A stretch of DNA of 64,000 bases, taken from assembly GCA_023388055.1 (NCBI GenBank), contig JAEWGW010000003.1, positions 62,001 to 126,000 on the forward strand. Direction: 5' to 3'. Position 1 is the first letter of the stretch. Every line of letters begins with the position of its first letter. The notes beneath the pieces are model-generated. The model worked only from the letters and a program-made list of their open reading frames with translations, searched no databases and was not told the origin of the DNA. This document shows positions 1 through 8,683 of this stretch, in pieces. A program made the translations under genes and the position numbers. The stretch is from Bacillota bacterium (GTDB lineage: Bacteria; Bacillota; Bacilli; Paenibacillales; NBRC-103111).

Positions 1-1185
1 GAAGATGGTGCCGCAGAGGATCGCCAGCGACAGGGCCACCTCCCACCAGGCCGGATCCGTCAGGCCGATGCGCATGAACATCAGGAACGGCGAGAAGAAA
101 GGAATGAAGGACGAGATCACCACATAGGTGGCGTTGGGTGTGGTCAGCCCGAAGATGGCCAGGTAGAAGCCCGCCAGGGAAAACAGCGTCAGAGGCATGA
201 CCGCCTGCCCCAGATCCTCCGTCCTGCTGACAATGGAGCCCACCGCCGCGTACAGCGTGGAGTAGAGGAAATACCCCAGCAGGTAGAAGATAACCGCAAA
301 CACGATCAGCAGCGGATCGATCGCCCCCAGATCGATGTTCAGATTCTTCAGCGTATCGATATTATGCGGCAGTGTCAGATTGATCACCGCCACACCCGCA
401 ATCAGCAGGATTTGACTTAAGCCCACGATCAGCATACCGACAATCTTGCCGAACATCTGCTTAAGCGGCGACACACTGGTGATCAGCACCTCCATGACCC
501 GGGAGCTTTTCTCTGCGGTAATTTCGGTGGCGATGAGCTGGCCGGTAATCATCACACCCATAAACAGCACGATCACCAGCACATAAACCATCCCTGTGGC
601 GATGACCACCTCTTCGGTGGATTTGCCGTTTTTGCCAACAGAGCCGGCTCCTCCGTCGGTAGTGGAAATCTGCACATTATCGATGACCACCGGGGCCATC
701 AGCTTTTGCAGGGTAGCGGCAGGCAGGCCTTTGGCCACATCCTCATTCTTCACATATTGCAGGCCCGATTTCAGCTTGTTGGTAAAACCGAAATCCATGG
801 TTGCCTTCGACTTGTACGTCACCTTGGGGAACCCCGAGGCCGCATCCATTTCCCCCAGCTCCAGGTAACCCTTGATTTCGCCGGAGGAAATCCGCTCCTT
901 CATGGCCGTCTCATTGGCGGCAGCGGAGCCTTGGTCCGGGAACTGGCGGACGATCACCTCCGCCTTCTCCTGAGATCCGTAATACTGCTCCAGCCGCGCG
1001 GCCATATCCCCCGCCACCATGCCGATTTCCGAAGCTTCGTCCGATTGAAACTTGGAGATGATATAGGGCAGGTTGGAGCCGATAATCACCAGCAGTGCCA
1101 GAATCACGGAGGTGACAATAAAGGACTTGGAACGGAATTTATTGCGGACGGTAAAACCCATCACCGTAAGAAAGCCGTTATTCAT
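1..1185 (-). CDS. ABC-2 type export permease, NatB/YhaP-like (3' end beyond window)
   Basis: Membrane subunit of an ABC exporter that pairs with the ATPase gene just upstream. The first 395 codons are open and run off the left edge, so the C-terminus is missing. An N-terminal membrane segment (about residues 18-40) is followed by a large extracytoplasmic domain (about 45-195), then several hydrophobic segments from about residue 200. This is the topology of NatB/YhaP (B. subtilis YhaP is roughly 420 aa). The ATG at 1185 is preceded by GGAGG and overlaps the ATPase stop by 8 nt, which implies translational coupling. In NatAB, sodium is the exported ion, but nothing here shows the substrate. 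The family call is good; the substrate is unknown. Confidence 0.85.
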   Translation of the reverse strand, partial: MNNGFLTVMGFTVRNKFRSKSFIVTSVILALLVIIGSNLPYIISKFQSDEASEIGMVAGDMAARLEQYYGSQEKAEVIVRQFPDQGSAAANETAMKERISSGEIKGYLELGEMDAASGFPKVTYKSKATMDFGFTNKLKSGLQYVKNEDVAKGLPAATLQKLMAPVVIDNVQISTTDGGAGSVGKNGKSTEEVVIATGMVYVLVIVLFMGVMITGQLIATEITAEKSSRVMEVLITSVSPLKQMFGKIVGMLIVGLSQILLIAGVAVINLTLPHNIDTLKNLNIDLGAIDPLLIVFAVIFYLLGYFLYSTLYAAVGSIVSRTEDLGQAVMPLTLFSLAGFYLAIFGLTTPNATYVVISSFIPFFSPFLMFMRIGLTDPAWWEVALSLAILCGTIF

Positions 1186-2083
1186 GTCCATCGCCTCCTA
1201 CTGTTTTGATGAAAATTTCGTTCAGGGTAGGTTCCTTGACTTCAAAGTGGTGCACATCCGTTTGACTGAGGGCCAGGGTAATAATCTCCCGCGCCGCCTC
1301 CGGCCGGTTCACCCGCAGCTCATAGCCGTTCTCGTGGCGCAGGGCGGCTGTCACGCCGGGAATGGACTCCAGCCCCTCCACGGCTCCTGTGGTAGTGAGC
1401 AGCACTCTTTCCTTGGGGAAGCGGTTCTTGATGTCCCGGATATTCCCCTTCATAACCGTTTTGGACTTGTGCAAAATGGTAATGTTGCGGCACAGCTCCT
1501 CCACATGCTCCATCCGGTGGGTGGAGAACAGAATGCTGACGCCGCTGTCCCGCAGCTCCTTCACCGTGTCCTTCAGGAGCTCCACATTCACCGGGTCCAG
1601 ACCGCTGAAGGCTTCGTCCAGAATGATCAGCTGCGGCTCATGAATCACCGCTGCAATAAACTGGATCTTCTGCTGGTTGCCCTTGGACAGCTCCTCCACC
1701 CGCTTGTCGTAATACTCCGGCACACCGAAGCGTTCCAGCCAGCGCTTGAGATTGGCATCCGCCTTCTTCTTCTCCATCCCCTTCAATTGAGCCAGATAGA
1801 CCAGCTGCTCGCTGACCTTAATCTTGGGGTACAGCCCCCGTTCCTCCGGCAAGTACCCCAGCATCCGGGTAATCTCATTGGCGTAGGGCTTCCCGTTATA
1901 ACGGATGGAACCGTCATCGGGATAAATCAGTCCCAGCACCATCCGCATAGTGGTGGTTTTACCGGCGCCGTTGGCGCCCAGGAGCCCGTAGATTTCCCCA
2001 CGCTCCACCTGGAGACTGATGCTGTCCACCGCCGTTTTGTCGCCGTACTGCTTGCTTACATTCGAGACATCCAGCACACTCAT
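1178..2083 (-). CDS. ABC transporter ATP-binding protein, NatA/YhaQ-like
   Basis: Cytoplasmic ATPase that powers the adjacent ABC-2 permease. The 301-aa product has Walker A GANGAGKTT near residue 38, a signature region LSKGNQQK, Walker B LIILDEAFSGLD and an H-loop STH. The C-terminal extension of about 80 aa is typical of the NatA/YhaQ/CcmA group. The ATG at 2083 is chosen because GAGGAG lies 9 nt upstream; the frame stays open further 5' but without a ribosome binding site. The gene sits 19 nt downstream of a second ATPase gene and overlaps the permease by 8 nt, so all lie in one operon with the GntR gene. ATPase function is firm; the exported substrate is not known. Confidence 0.9.
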   Translation of the reverse strand: MSVLDVSNVSKQYGDKTAVDSISLQVERGEIYGLLGANGAGKTTTMRMVLGLIYPDDGSIRYNGKPYANEITRMLGYLPEERGLYPKIKVSEQLVYLAQLKGMEKKKADANLKRWLERFGVPEYYDKRVEELSKGNQQKIQFIAAVIHEPQLIILDEAFSGLDPVNVELLKDTVKELRDSGVSILFSTHRMEHVEELCRNITILHKSKTVMKGNIRDIKNRFPKERVLLTTTGAVEGLESIPGVTAALRHENGYELRVNRPEAAREIITLALSQTDVHHFEVKEPTLNEIFIKTVGGDGHE

Positions 2084-2102
2084 GGCTTCATTCTCCTCTC
2101 TA

Positions 2103-3071
2103 CTACATATCCTTGCCTTTATTACGTACCACATGCCAAAAAAGTTCATCCCATTCCAACGGGCGTTCATCCGTCACCGCAATCCCCAGCTTTTCCAATG
2201 CCTCCCGGGTTTCCCCCGGTGACCGGGTGACCAGCCGGTGGGGTGTCCCCTTCTCCACAGCAGCGGCACCGGGAAGGGCCTCCGCACTGGCTGGCAGCTC
2301 ACTGATCCACAGCGTCCGCCAGCTTTCGGACAGCGCATCCTTCTCGAAGGGACCGTGCACCTCCCCATTTTCCAAAAAGAGAAGATAGTCCCCCAGCCTC
2401 CGTATTTCTTCTATGATATGGGTGGCCATCAGGATGGTCCTGTCTCCGGCGGACATAAAGGCGGCCAAGTCCTCCAGCATCATTTTCCAGGAAAAAGGGT
2501 CCAGCCCTGCCGACGGCTCATCCAGCACCAGGACCCGGGGAGCCTGGGACAGGGCGATAATAAAGGCAGCCAGCTTTTTGGTGCCTTTAGAGGACTTGCG
2601 CATCGCCTTCCGGTCATCCAGACTGTAACGGCCAACCAGCCGCCGGTAGCAGGCATCATCCCATGCCGGAAAAAACGGGGAGACGGCATCACGCCAGTCC
2701 CGTAGGCTCCAGCCCGGATCGGGAATATCCAGCTCATCGGGCATATAGGCGATACGCCGACGTTTTTCCCGGAATGCCTCGATGTCTGCTTCGGAGTCAA
2801 GTGTTCGGTTATTTTGATCGGCAGGACCGCTGTTTTGCCTGGAGGGGGCTTCCGTCACAGAACCGGTTGTTGCCGGGAACCATTCCAGCATTCCCCTCTC
2901 CGGCTGTACAACGGCATTCAGCATACGGAATAATGTTGTTTTACCCGAGCCGTTGCGTCCCATAATCACATACACGTAGCCTTCCTCCAGCGTCATGCTC
3001 ACAGGACCCAGATGGAACTCTCCGTATACTTTGGCCAGGTTCTTCACTTCCAGCACCGTTTGCTCATTCAT
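2103..3071 (-). CDS. ABC transporter ATP-binding protein, YtrB-like
   Basis: ATPase of 322 aa next to a YtrA-type GntR repressor, the arrangement of the B. subtilis ytrAB operon, which is induced by cell-wall antibiotics. Walker A GRNGSGKTT is near residue 39 and Walker B VLVLDEPSAGLD is followed by the H-loop ATH. The signature motif is degenerate (SSKGTKKL instead of LSGGQ), as is usual in this subgroup. An acidic, polar insertion lies between Walker A and the Q-loop region (about residues 65-95). The ATG at 3071 has AAAGGAGA upstream and overlaps the repressor gene by 8 nt. Its membrane partner is probably the 3529-4257 product. The family is firm; the physiological role is inferred from gene order. 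Confidence 0.87.
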   Translation of the reverse strand: MNEQTVLEVKNLAKVYGEFHLGPVSMTLEEGYVYVIMGRNGSGKTTLFRMLNAVVQPERGMLEWFPATTGSVTEAPSRQNSGPADQNNRTLDSEADIEAFREKRRRIAYMPDELDIPDPGWSLRDWRDAVSPFFPAWDDACYRRLVGRYSLDDRKAMRKSSKGTKKLAAFIIALSQAPRVLVLDEPSAGLDPFSWKMMLEDLAAFMSAGDRTILMATHIIEEIRRLGDYLLFLENGEVHGPFEKDALSESWRTLWISELPASAEALPGAAAVEKGTPHRLVTRSPGETREALEKLGIAVTDERPLEWDELFWHVVRNKGKDM

Positions 3072-3489
3072 GGTTATGGTCTCCTTTCCCGTTTCCCCTG
3101 GTCTCCAGCTGCCGCTCCGCAATAGCCTGCTCCAGCAGCCGGCGCATCTCATCGGGGCCGCAATCGTAACGGGAGGCCGTCTCGACGGCTTCCCGGAAAG
3201 CCCGGCTCACCGTCTCCAGCCGGTTGCGCTCACGGTCCTCCATCTCCACCCGGGCTACGAAGGTGCCTGTGCCCTGCCGGGTCCGGATCAAACCCTCGTT
3301 CTCCAGGTCCTGGTATACCCTCCTGATGGTAATCACACTGCAGGACAGATCCAGGGCAAGCTCGCGGATCGAGGGGAGCGGCGTACCCTCCGTCAGCTTG
3401 CCTCCCAGTATCAGCCCCCTTAGCTGCACCTCGATCTGGTGGTACATGGGCTCAGGACTGGCGGGGGATAATTGTATCGGCAGCAGCAT
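3064..3489 (-). CDS. GntR family transcriptional regulator, YtrA subfamily
   Basis: Small DNA-binding repressor of 141 aa. An N-terminal winged helix (about residues 10-80) contains the GntR signature stretch PSIRELALDLSCSVITIRR and the wing TRQGTGTFVA. It is followed only by a short helical dimerisation tail (about 85-130), which defines the YtrA subfamily (130 aa in B. subtilis). It is the second gene of a five-gene minus-strand operon and overlaps the first ATPase gene by 8 nt. The 22-bp dyad at 4279-4300, next to the operon promoter, is the likely autoregulatory operator. The effector is not visible from sequence. Confidence 0.92.
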   Translation of the reverse strand: MLLPIQLSPASPEPMYHQIEVQLRGLILGGKLTEGTPLPSIRELALDLSCSVITIRRVYQDLENEGLIRTRQGTGTFVARVEMEDRERNRLETVSRAFREAVETASRYDCGPDEMRRLLEQAIAERQLETRGNGKGDHNHE

Positions 3490-3528
3490 AGGTGTTCCTC
3501 CTTCCGGCAGGCTTCATAAAGAGTATCC

Positions 3529-4257
3529 TCACATCAGGTCGCGTGAAGCCAACCTTCGAACCGTCAGCAGAGCCAGTCCCCAGGCAATGGCTCCCCCCGC
3601 GGCCACCCCGGCCAAAGATGCCCATATCCCGTAGCTTCGCACCAGAATCAAGCTGCCGCCTACAAGATGAATACCAACCAAATTCAGAAGCACGATAACC
3701 AGCAAAAGCATAACCATGACCAACAAAGTCAGCCGCATATAGATTTTGCCGGCCATACCCAGCTCCATATACATAAATCCCGCCCCGCCTGCCAAGGAGA
3801 ATCCCAGCCACAACACAGCAGCCTGGATAAAATCCGTCCCGGTCGCCAAATGCTCCAATCTGACCGGGAGATACAAAGCGGCAAAATAGCACAGCGCCAT
3901 GGGCGGAAGCGTGATTAAAAACACCAGGTACCGCGCCGCCACAATTTCCTTATCCGTCACCGGCAGCTTGCGGTAGAAGGCCAGCTTCCGGGAGAAGGCG
4001 TCGGTCCAATAATGGCTGAGGTACTCCTTGGTAAAAGCAAAGCCCAGGGTGCTTACCATGGATAAGGTCACCAGATCCGTCGCGATGTTCCGTATGATCC
4101 GAATGGCCCCTTTCATCAGATCCGGGTCATTCCGCCCCAGGAACATAATCCCCGTAACCCCACCCAGGAATGCGAAGAGAATTCCTGTCAGAAGGGCGGG
4201 CAGCAGCAGCTTCCGGGTTTCTTGCTTCACCAGCATGTAGACATAGCCTTTCGGCAT
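3529..4257 (-). CDS. six-helix membrane protein, probable ABC-2 permease of the YtrA-controlled operon
   Basis: First gene of the five-gene operon; 242 aa, very hydrophobic, with about six membrane segments (near residues 15-40, 58-80, 100-125, 135-155, 165-195 and 205-230). A cytosolic stretch, SRKLAFYRKLPVTDKEIVAA, matches the loop that precedes the third helix in many ABC-2 permeases. ATG 4257 is selected because GGAGGCGAGG lies just upstream and it follows the promoter at 4299-4326 closely. It is the likely membrane partner of the 2103-3071 ATPase. I do not recognise a specific named family, so the permease assignment rests on topology and operon context. Confidence 0.7.
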   Translation of the reverse strand: MPKGYVYMLVKQETRKLLLPALLTGILFAFLGGVTGIMFLGRNDPDLMKGAIRIIRNIATDLVTLSMVSTLGFAFTKEYLSHYWTDAFSRKLAFYRKLPVTDKEIVAARYLVFLITLPPMALCYFAALYLPVRLEHLATGTDFIQAAVLWLGFSLAGGAGFMYMELGMAGKIYMRLTLLVMVMLLLVIVLLNLVGIHLVGGSLILVRSYGIWASLAGVAAGGAIAWGLALLTVRRLASRDLM

Positions 4258-4278
4258 ATCCTCGCCTCCAGTGTTATT

Positions 4279-4300
4279 CTGTATATATCTATATACACAG
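4279..4300. promoter_or_regulatory. 22-bp dyad, probable YtrA-type GntR operator
   Basis: Read on the plus strand, CTGTATATAT-CT-ATATACACAG has 10-bp arms with one mismatch. It touches the -10 box of the operon promoter and would cover the transcription start. GntR proteins of the YtrA group bind such A+T-rich inverted repeats and repress their own operon; the repressor gene is in this operon. Confidence 0.7.
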
Positions 4301-4326
4301 TATACACGATGTACTGGAATTGGCAA
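4299..4326 (-). promoter_or_regulatory. sigma-A type promoter of the ABC export operon
   Basis: On the minus strand TTGCCA (4326-4321) is followed after 16 bp by TATACT (4304-4299). The first start codon (4257) lies about 35 nt beyond the expected transcription start. The -10 box abuts the GntR dyad. Confidence 0.6.
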
Positions 4327-4603
4327 CCCATTTGTGCGCCGCCCCTTCCTCCCCCCTCGTGTTGACTCCATGCCATGCGCTGCCCGCCCCACAAGTATCC
4401 CCTGATCACAGAACATGATTTTTACAATAACGCCCTAAATTTGGACAAGTAACCCTGATTTTTAAACAAATATGTCGGTTTTTTGGAATGCAATATTTCC
4501 CATATTCCCTATACTAGGGGTATACAACAAGAAAACCCATATATTCCCACAACGCCCTGGAAAGGAGGCTGTACTCAGCTACGCTCTGCATAACCGGAAT
4601 TTT

Positions 4604-4617
4604 TGTAATCGCTTACT
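4604..4617 (+). promoter_or_regulatory. cre-like site (CcpA) ahead of the rhamnogalacturonan lyase gene
   Basis: TGTAATCGCTTACT matches the catabolite-responsive element consensus (TGWNANCGNTNWCA) at every position except the last. It lies 26 nt before the start codon, a position from which CcpA would block elongation. This fits carbon catabolite repression of a secreted pectin-degrading enzyme. Confidence 0.65.
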
Positions 4618-4642
4618 TTTTAAAATCAAAGGAGGAATTATA

Positions 4643-6529
4643 ATGAAGCTGCGCCAATGGTTGAACCCCCGGAAAGCAGGCTGTCTTCTGCTTGCCGCCG
4701 CCCTGCTGATCCCCTTGGGACTCAGTCCCGCTCCCCAGCCGGTGTCGGCCGCAAGCGCCCGGCAGATGGAAAAGCTGAACCGGGGATTGGTGGCTGTACA
4801 AGCGAACAACGGTGTTTTTGTAAGCTGGCGTCTCCTGGGCACGGAAGCCCTCAGCACAAGCTTCAACGTATACCGCAATGGCACCAAGCTGAACTCCACC
4901 CCCATCACCAACAGCACCAATTATCAGGATGCCGGGGGCACCGCCTCCTCCACCTATTATGTGAAGGCAGTGGTGAATGGCGCCGAACAAGCCGCTTCGC
5001 CTACCGTCACCGTGTGGGCCAACAACTACCTGGATATTCCGCTTCAGAAGCCGGCTGGGGGCACTACTCCGGACGGAGTCGCTTATACCTACAGCGCCAA
5101 TGATGCCAGTGTGGGCGACCTGGATGGGGACGGCGACTACGAAATCATCCTCAAGTGGGATCCCTCCAACTCCAAGGACAATTCCCAATCCGGGTACACG
5201 GGCAATGTTTATCTGGACGCATACGAAATGAACGGTACCCGGCTGTGGCGCATTGACCTGGGCAAGAATATCCGGGCCGGAGCTCATTACACCCAGTTCC
5301 TGGTGTATGATTTCGACGGGGACGGCAAAGCCGAGGTGGTCTGCAAAACAGCGGACGGCACCAAGGACGGCACAGGTGTGGTCATTGGCAACGCCTCCGC
5401 GGATTACCGCAATTCCAGCGGTTATGTCCTGAGCGGCCCGGAGTTCCTGACGGTATTCTCCGGCACCAACGGCAAGGCCCTCACCACCGTGGACTATCTG
5501 CCTGCCCGGGGCAATGTCTCCGACTGGGGCGATAACTACGGCAACCGGGTGGACCGTTTCCTGGCCTGCGTCGCTTATCTGGACGGGGTGCGGCCCAGCA
5601 TTGTGATGGCCCGGGGCTATTATACCCGTTCCGTCGTGGTGGCCTATGACTGGCGGAACGGCACCCTGACCCGCAAGTGGACCTTCGACAGCAACAGCTC
5701 CACCAACTCCGGCACCGCCGGGCAAGGCAACCACAATCTCAGCGTCGGCGACGTGGACGGGGACGGTAAGGATGAAATTGTATACGGCGCCCTCACGATT
5801 GACGACAACGGGGCCAAGCTGTATAACACGGCCATGGGCCACGGTGACGCTATGCATATGGGCGACCTGAATCCGGACCGGCCAGGCCTGGAGGTGTTCA
5901 AAGTCAATGAAAACACCTCGGCCGCCTACGGCGCGTATATGTTCGACGCCAAAACGGGAGCCATTCTGTGGGGCGTCAATACGGGAACAGATACGGGACG
6001 CGGCATGTCCGCCGATATCGATCCCACCTACCGGGGCGAGGAGGTTTGGGCCTCCAACCCAGTGGGCCTGCGCTCGGCAACCGGCACCTTGATCAGCTCG
6101 ACGATTCCTTCCTCCACTAACTTCGGGATTTGGTGGGACGGCGATCTGCTGCGCGAGCTCTTGGACCACAGCTCCAATGTGGGCAAAATCGATAAGTGGA
6201 ATTACACCGCCAAAACCACCGGCAATCTGCTGACAGCCACAGGCACCAGCTCCAACAACGGGACCAAGGGCAACCCCTCCCTGCAGGCTGACCTCCTGGG
6301 TGACTGGAGAGAGGAAGCCATCTGGCGGACAGCCGACAGCAGTGCCCTGCGGGTTTACACCACAACAGCGGTTACGACCAATAAGATTTATACCTTGATG
6401 CATGATTCCATCTACCGCCTGGGTGTGGCCTGGCAGAATGTAGCCTATAACCAGCCGCCGCATACCAGCTTCTACCTGGGAGATGGCATGGGCGCCGTCA
6501 CTCAGCCCAATATCTACACCGTGCCCTAA
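4643..6529 (+). CDS. yesW: secreted rhamnogalacturonan lyase, PL11 family (YesW/YesX-like)
   Basis: Cleaves the rhamnosyl-galacturonate backbone of pectic rhamnogalacturonan I by beta-elimination outside the cell. The 628-aa product is close in length to B. subtilis YesW (620 aa). Residues 1-36 form a signal peptide ending in VSA. A fibronectin-like N-terminal region is followed by the beta-propeller of PL11 enzymes, with calcium-type motifs DLDGDGDYE (about 157), DFDGDGKAE (about 223) and DVDGDGKDE (about 369). ATG 4643 has GGAGGA 6 nt upstream; the frame is open further upstream but lacks a ribosome binding site. The gene is monocistronic, with a cre-like site just before it. PL11 membership is firm; the endo (YesW) versus exo (YesX) mode is not resolved. 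Confidence 0.92.
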   Translation: MKLRQWLNPRKAGCLLLAAALLIPLGLSPAPQPVSAASARQMEKLNRGLVAVQANNGVFVSWRLLGTEALSTSFNVYRNGTKLNSTPITNSTNYQDAGGTASSTYYVKAVVNGAEQAASPTVTVWANNYLDIPLQKPAGGTTPDGVAYTYSANDASVGDLDGDGDYEIILKWDPSNSKDNSQSGYTGNVYLDAYEMNGTRLWRIDLGKNIRAGAHYTQFLVYDFDGDGKAEVVCKTADGTKDGTGVVIGNASADYRNSSGYVLSGPEFLTVFSGTNGKALTTVDYLPARGNVSDWGDNYGNRVDRFLACVAYLDGVRPSIVMARGYYTRSVVVAYDWRNGTLTRKWTFDSNSSTNSGTAGQGNHNLSVGDVDGDGKDEIVYGALTIDDNGAKLYNTAMGHGDAMHMGDLNPDRPGLEVFKVNENTSAAYGAYMFDAKTGAILWGVNTGTDTGRGMSADIDPTYRGEEVWASNPVGLRSATGTLISSTIPSSTNFGIWWDGDLLRELLDHSSNVGKIDKWNYTAKTTGNLLTATGTSSNNGTKGNPSLQADLLGDWREEAIWRTADSSALRVYTTTAVTTNKIYTLMHDSIYRLGVAWQNVAYNQPPHTSFYLGDGMGAVTQPNIYTVP

Positions 6530-6616
6530 CGGCAATTTTAATTAAAACGGAATTCGCCTCTTTTCTTCTCCCTTACGCCATACTATGCTTATCGGGCAAG
6601 GGAAAGGAGAATGCGT

Positions 6617-7516
6617 ATGAATGAAAACGAAGCGGTCTGCAATGACAGCATCGTCATCAAACAATATATTACCCAAACGCAATTTGCGGAGATAAACCGG
6701 CTGGAGGCGATCTGCCACAGCCAGGACGGCACCAACCTGAAGCTGGAGACGGACTACCGGCTGCACCGGCCAAAAGCTGCCGAACCCGGCATCAAGGAGC
6801 TGAATGAATTTCTCTATTATGCGGACGGTGAGCTGGTGTCCTATCTGGGCATCGCCAGCTTCGGCGGCAATGCTGCCGAGCTCAACGGCCTGACCCATCC
6901 GGATTACCGGAGGAAGGGGATTTTCACCCGGCTCTGCGAATTGGCTTTGGAGGAATGCGGGAAACGGGGTTTTGGCAAAACCCTGCTTCTGTCCGACGGG
7001 AAATCCGAATCCGGCCAGGGTTTTATCCGCTCCGTCCGCGGGGGATATGATTTCTCGGAATACCGCATGCGGCTGCGGGGGGTTACTGCAGCGGAGCGTT
7101 CAGGTCTGGTGACGCTGCGGAAGGCCAACAATGGGGACGTGCCCGAGCTGGAGCGTCTGGAGGCAACTATATTCGGTGATGTCGGACAGGACAAGGAGCT
7201 GCCTGAGGAAGAGGAGCTGCGCAACGAATTCACCTATCTGGTGGAACGGGGCGGAGCGGTAATCGGCCGGATCAAAATCACCTATGCCGATTCTTCCGCC
7301 TTTATCAGCGGCTTCGGCATTGTCTCGGAGCAGCGGGGCCAGGGCTTCGGCAAGGCGGCGCTGCAGGAAGCGCTGCATCTGATCCGGGAGCGGAATATTC
7401 CCGAGGCCGAGCTGGATGTGGAAGCCAAAAACGCCAACGCACTGCATATCTACACCTCCTGCGGCTTTGAAGAAATGTCCGTGATGGATTATTATCAGGC
7501 CCCGTTAGCCCGTTAG
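6617..7516 (+). CDS. GNAT family N-acetyltransferase with two GNAT domains
   Basis: Cytoplasmic acetyl-CoA dependent acetyltransferase of 299 aa. Two acetyl-CoA binding loops are visible: HPDYRRKGIFTRL (about residues 95-107) and SEQRGQGFGKAAL (about 237-249), so the protein is a tandem GNAT. In the second repeat LDVEAKNANALHIYTSCGF matches the final strand and helix of the fold. ATG 6617 is preferred to ATG 6611 because the GGAAAGGAG ribosome binding site is only about 2 nt from the latter. A strong hairpin terminator follows at 7539-7570. The acceptor substrate cannot be told from sequence. Confidence 0.88.
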   Translation: MNENEAVCNDSIVIKQYITQTQFAEINRLEAICHSQDGTNLKLETDYRLHRPKAAEPGIKELNEFLYYADGELVSYLGIASFGGNAAELNGLTHPDYRRKGIFTRLCELALEECGKRGFGKTLLLSDGKSESGQGFIRSVRGGYDFSEYRMRLRGVTAAERSGLVTLRKANNGDVPELERLEATIFGDVGQDKELPEEEELRNEFTYLVERGGAVIGRIKITYADSSAFISGFGIVSEQRGQGFGKAALQEALHLIRERNIPEAELDVEAKNANALHIYTSCGFEEMSVMDYYQAPLAR

Positions 7517-7538
7517 GATTGGGCTTGCTGGATAGACC

Positions 7539-7570
7539 AAAAGCCTCCGCCGAAGATGGCGGGGGCTTTT
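7539..7570 (+). terminator. intrinsic terminator after the GNAT gene
   Basis: A 13-bp stem (AAAAGCCTCCGCC with GGCGGGGGCTTTT, one G-U type pair) around the 6-nt loop GAAGAT, ending in a T run. It starts 23 nt after the GNAT stop codon. Confidence 0.85.
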
Positions 7571-7655
7571 GGCGTTATTTTCTCCCAAGTGAAGGGTCTG
7601 GACATGAAGGACGACGAAGAACAGCCACTTATATTGTCGCTGCCGCCGGTGCGGC

Positions 7656-8117
7656 TTACCGGAAAATAGCGTCGATCACCGGTTTAGTAGCGCCGCCCGG
7701 ATACAGCATATACAAAAGCACATACACCATAATCCCGGTGGGGGCAGTGAACAGCCACAGGACGGCTGCAATTCTCCCCAGCTTCCGGTGCCGGACGAAA
7801 TTCTTCTTGTATGCCTGGTACAAGGTGATGAGCCCGAATGCGCCGGCCACCGTCGCCAGTACGATATGAAACAGCAGGAAGATGTAGTACGCATCCCTTA
7901 CCCAAACCGGCGCGTCCTCCGAAAACGAGGTATTCCCCACAAACACCGTCCGTCCTACATATAAAAGGAAAAACAACAACGCCGTCGCGGCGCCCCAAAG
8001 CATCAGCTTCTGGTGCCGTTCCCGGCGGTCCTTCACGATGGCATACCAGCCAAATCCCACGAAAGTGGCGCTAATGGCGATCAGCAGCGTACATATTGTT
8101 GGAAGCATATTTCCCAT
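7656..8117 (-). CDS. ctaM: DUF420 membrane protein, CtaM/YozB-like cytochrome oxidase maturation factor
   Basis: Membrane protein of 153 aa with four or five hydrophobic segments (about residues 5-25, 40-60, 78-105 and 120-145). The arrangement GRTVF, then RDAYYIFLLFHIVLA, then FVRHRKLGRIAAVLWLFT is characteristic of DUF420, with conserved histidines in the third segment and after it. In S. aureus and B. subtilis this family (CtaM/YozB) is needed for maturation of heme-A-containing terminal oxidases. Here it lies downstream of a gene resembling oxidase subunit IV on the same strand, but no subunit I-III gene is present. The start has only a weak GGGGAT ribosome binding site; ATG 8108 is an alternative. 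Confidence 0.75.
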   Translation of the reverse strand: MGNMLPTICTLLIAISATFVGFGWYAIVKDRRERHQKLMLWGAATALLFFLLYVGRTVFVGNTSFSEDAPVWVRDAYYIFLLFHIVLATVAGAFGLITLYQAYKKNFVRHRKLGRIAAVLWLFTAPTGIMVYVLLYMLYPGGATKPVIDAIFR

Positions 8118-8248
8118 ATCCCAATGATCCCCGTCCGTTCATGAAAAGTAGGGCGGCGATGCCTGGGCCGTGACTGCTTTCACACCCTCCGGAACAGGCG
8201 CCTTCCCTTCTTTCCTAACGATACCATTTCATGAAGCTGCACGCCAGT

Positions 8249-8683
8249 CTAGATCCAAACCCAATACAACGCCGCCCCCATGGCGACCAGTGTGAGAAGG
8301 GTGCCAAAGGCCAGACTGAGGATGGATAAGAGGTCATTCCGGCTTTTCAGCCTCGTCCAATGGATCAGCTGCAGGAACAGCTGGATGGCTGCCATGAGCA
8401 TCAAAAACGGCACCAGCAGATCCGCCGGCAGCTCTCCGTACAGAGCAGCTCCGAAGGCCAGCACGGTGAGCAGCACAGAGACCGCAAAGGAAAACAGATG
8501 AAGGCGGCTGCCCGTTTCCTTACGGGTGGCCGGGGGAAAACCGGAGGCAACCAGCTTCTCCCTTTCCCTTCCCACCATTCCGCCATCCCATTCCATAATT
8601 TCTCCCTCCACTGCCGCAGGCGTTGTGTGCACCACTATCGGCGGGCCTGCCGCTGCTTCCCTGTTTTTATACTCAAGGCTCAT
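8249..8683 (-). CDS. three-helix membrane protein, probable cytochrome c oxidase subunit IV (CtaF-like)
   Basis: 144-aa protein: a polar N-terminal half (residues 1-65, including EWDGGMVGREREKLV) followed by three membrane helices (about 68-90, 95-116 and 124-144). The helical half resembles prokaryotic cytochrome oxidase subunit IV (CtaF) in helix spacing and in the pattern PFLMLMAAIQLFLQLIHW, but the N-terminal part is longer. ATG 8683 follows GGGAGGG; the upstream extension is probably not translated. It precedes the CtaM-like gene by 131 nt on the same strand. The assignment rests on pattern similarity and the neighbour, so a hypothetical membrane protein remains possible. Confidence 0.5.
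   Translation of the reverse strand: MSLEYKNREAAAGPPIVVHTTPAAVEGEIMEWDGGMVGREREKLVASGFPPATRKETGSRLHLFSFAVSVLLTVLAFGAALYGELPADLLVPFLMLMAAIQLFLQLIHWTRLKSRNDLLSILSLAFGTLLTLVAMGAALYWVWI

Noticed and set aside
1073..2230. A 385-codon plus-strand frame over the NatA/NatB-like genes
   Set aside because: Lies opposite two certain ABC transporter genes and has no recognisable domain.
4613..6535. A 640-codon open frame opposite the rhamnogalacturonan lyase gene
   Set aside because: It is antisense to a clear secreted enzyme, has no family motif and a composition typical of a shadow frame in G+C-rich DNA.
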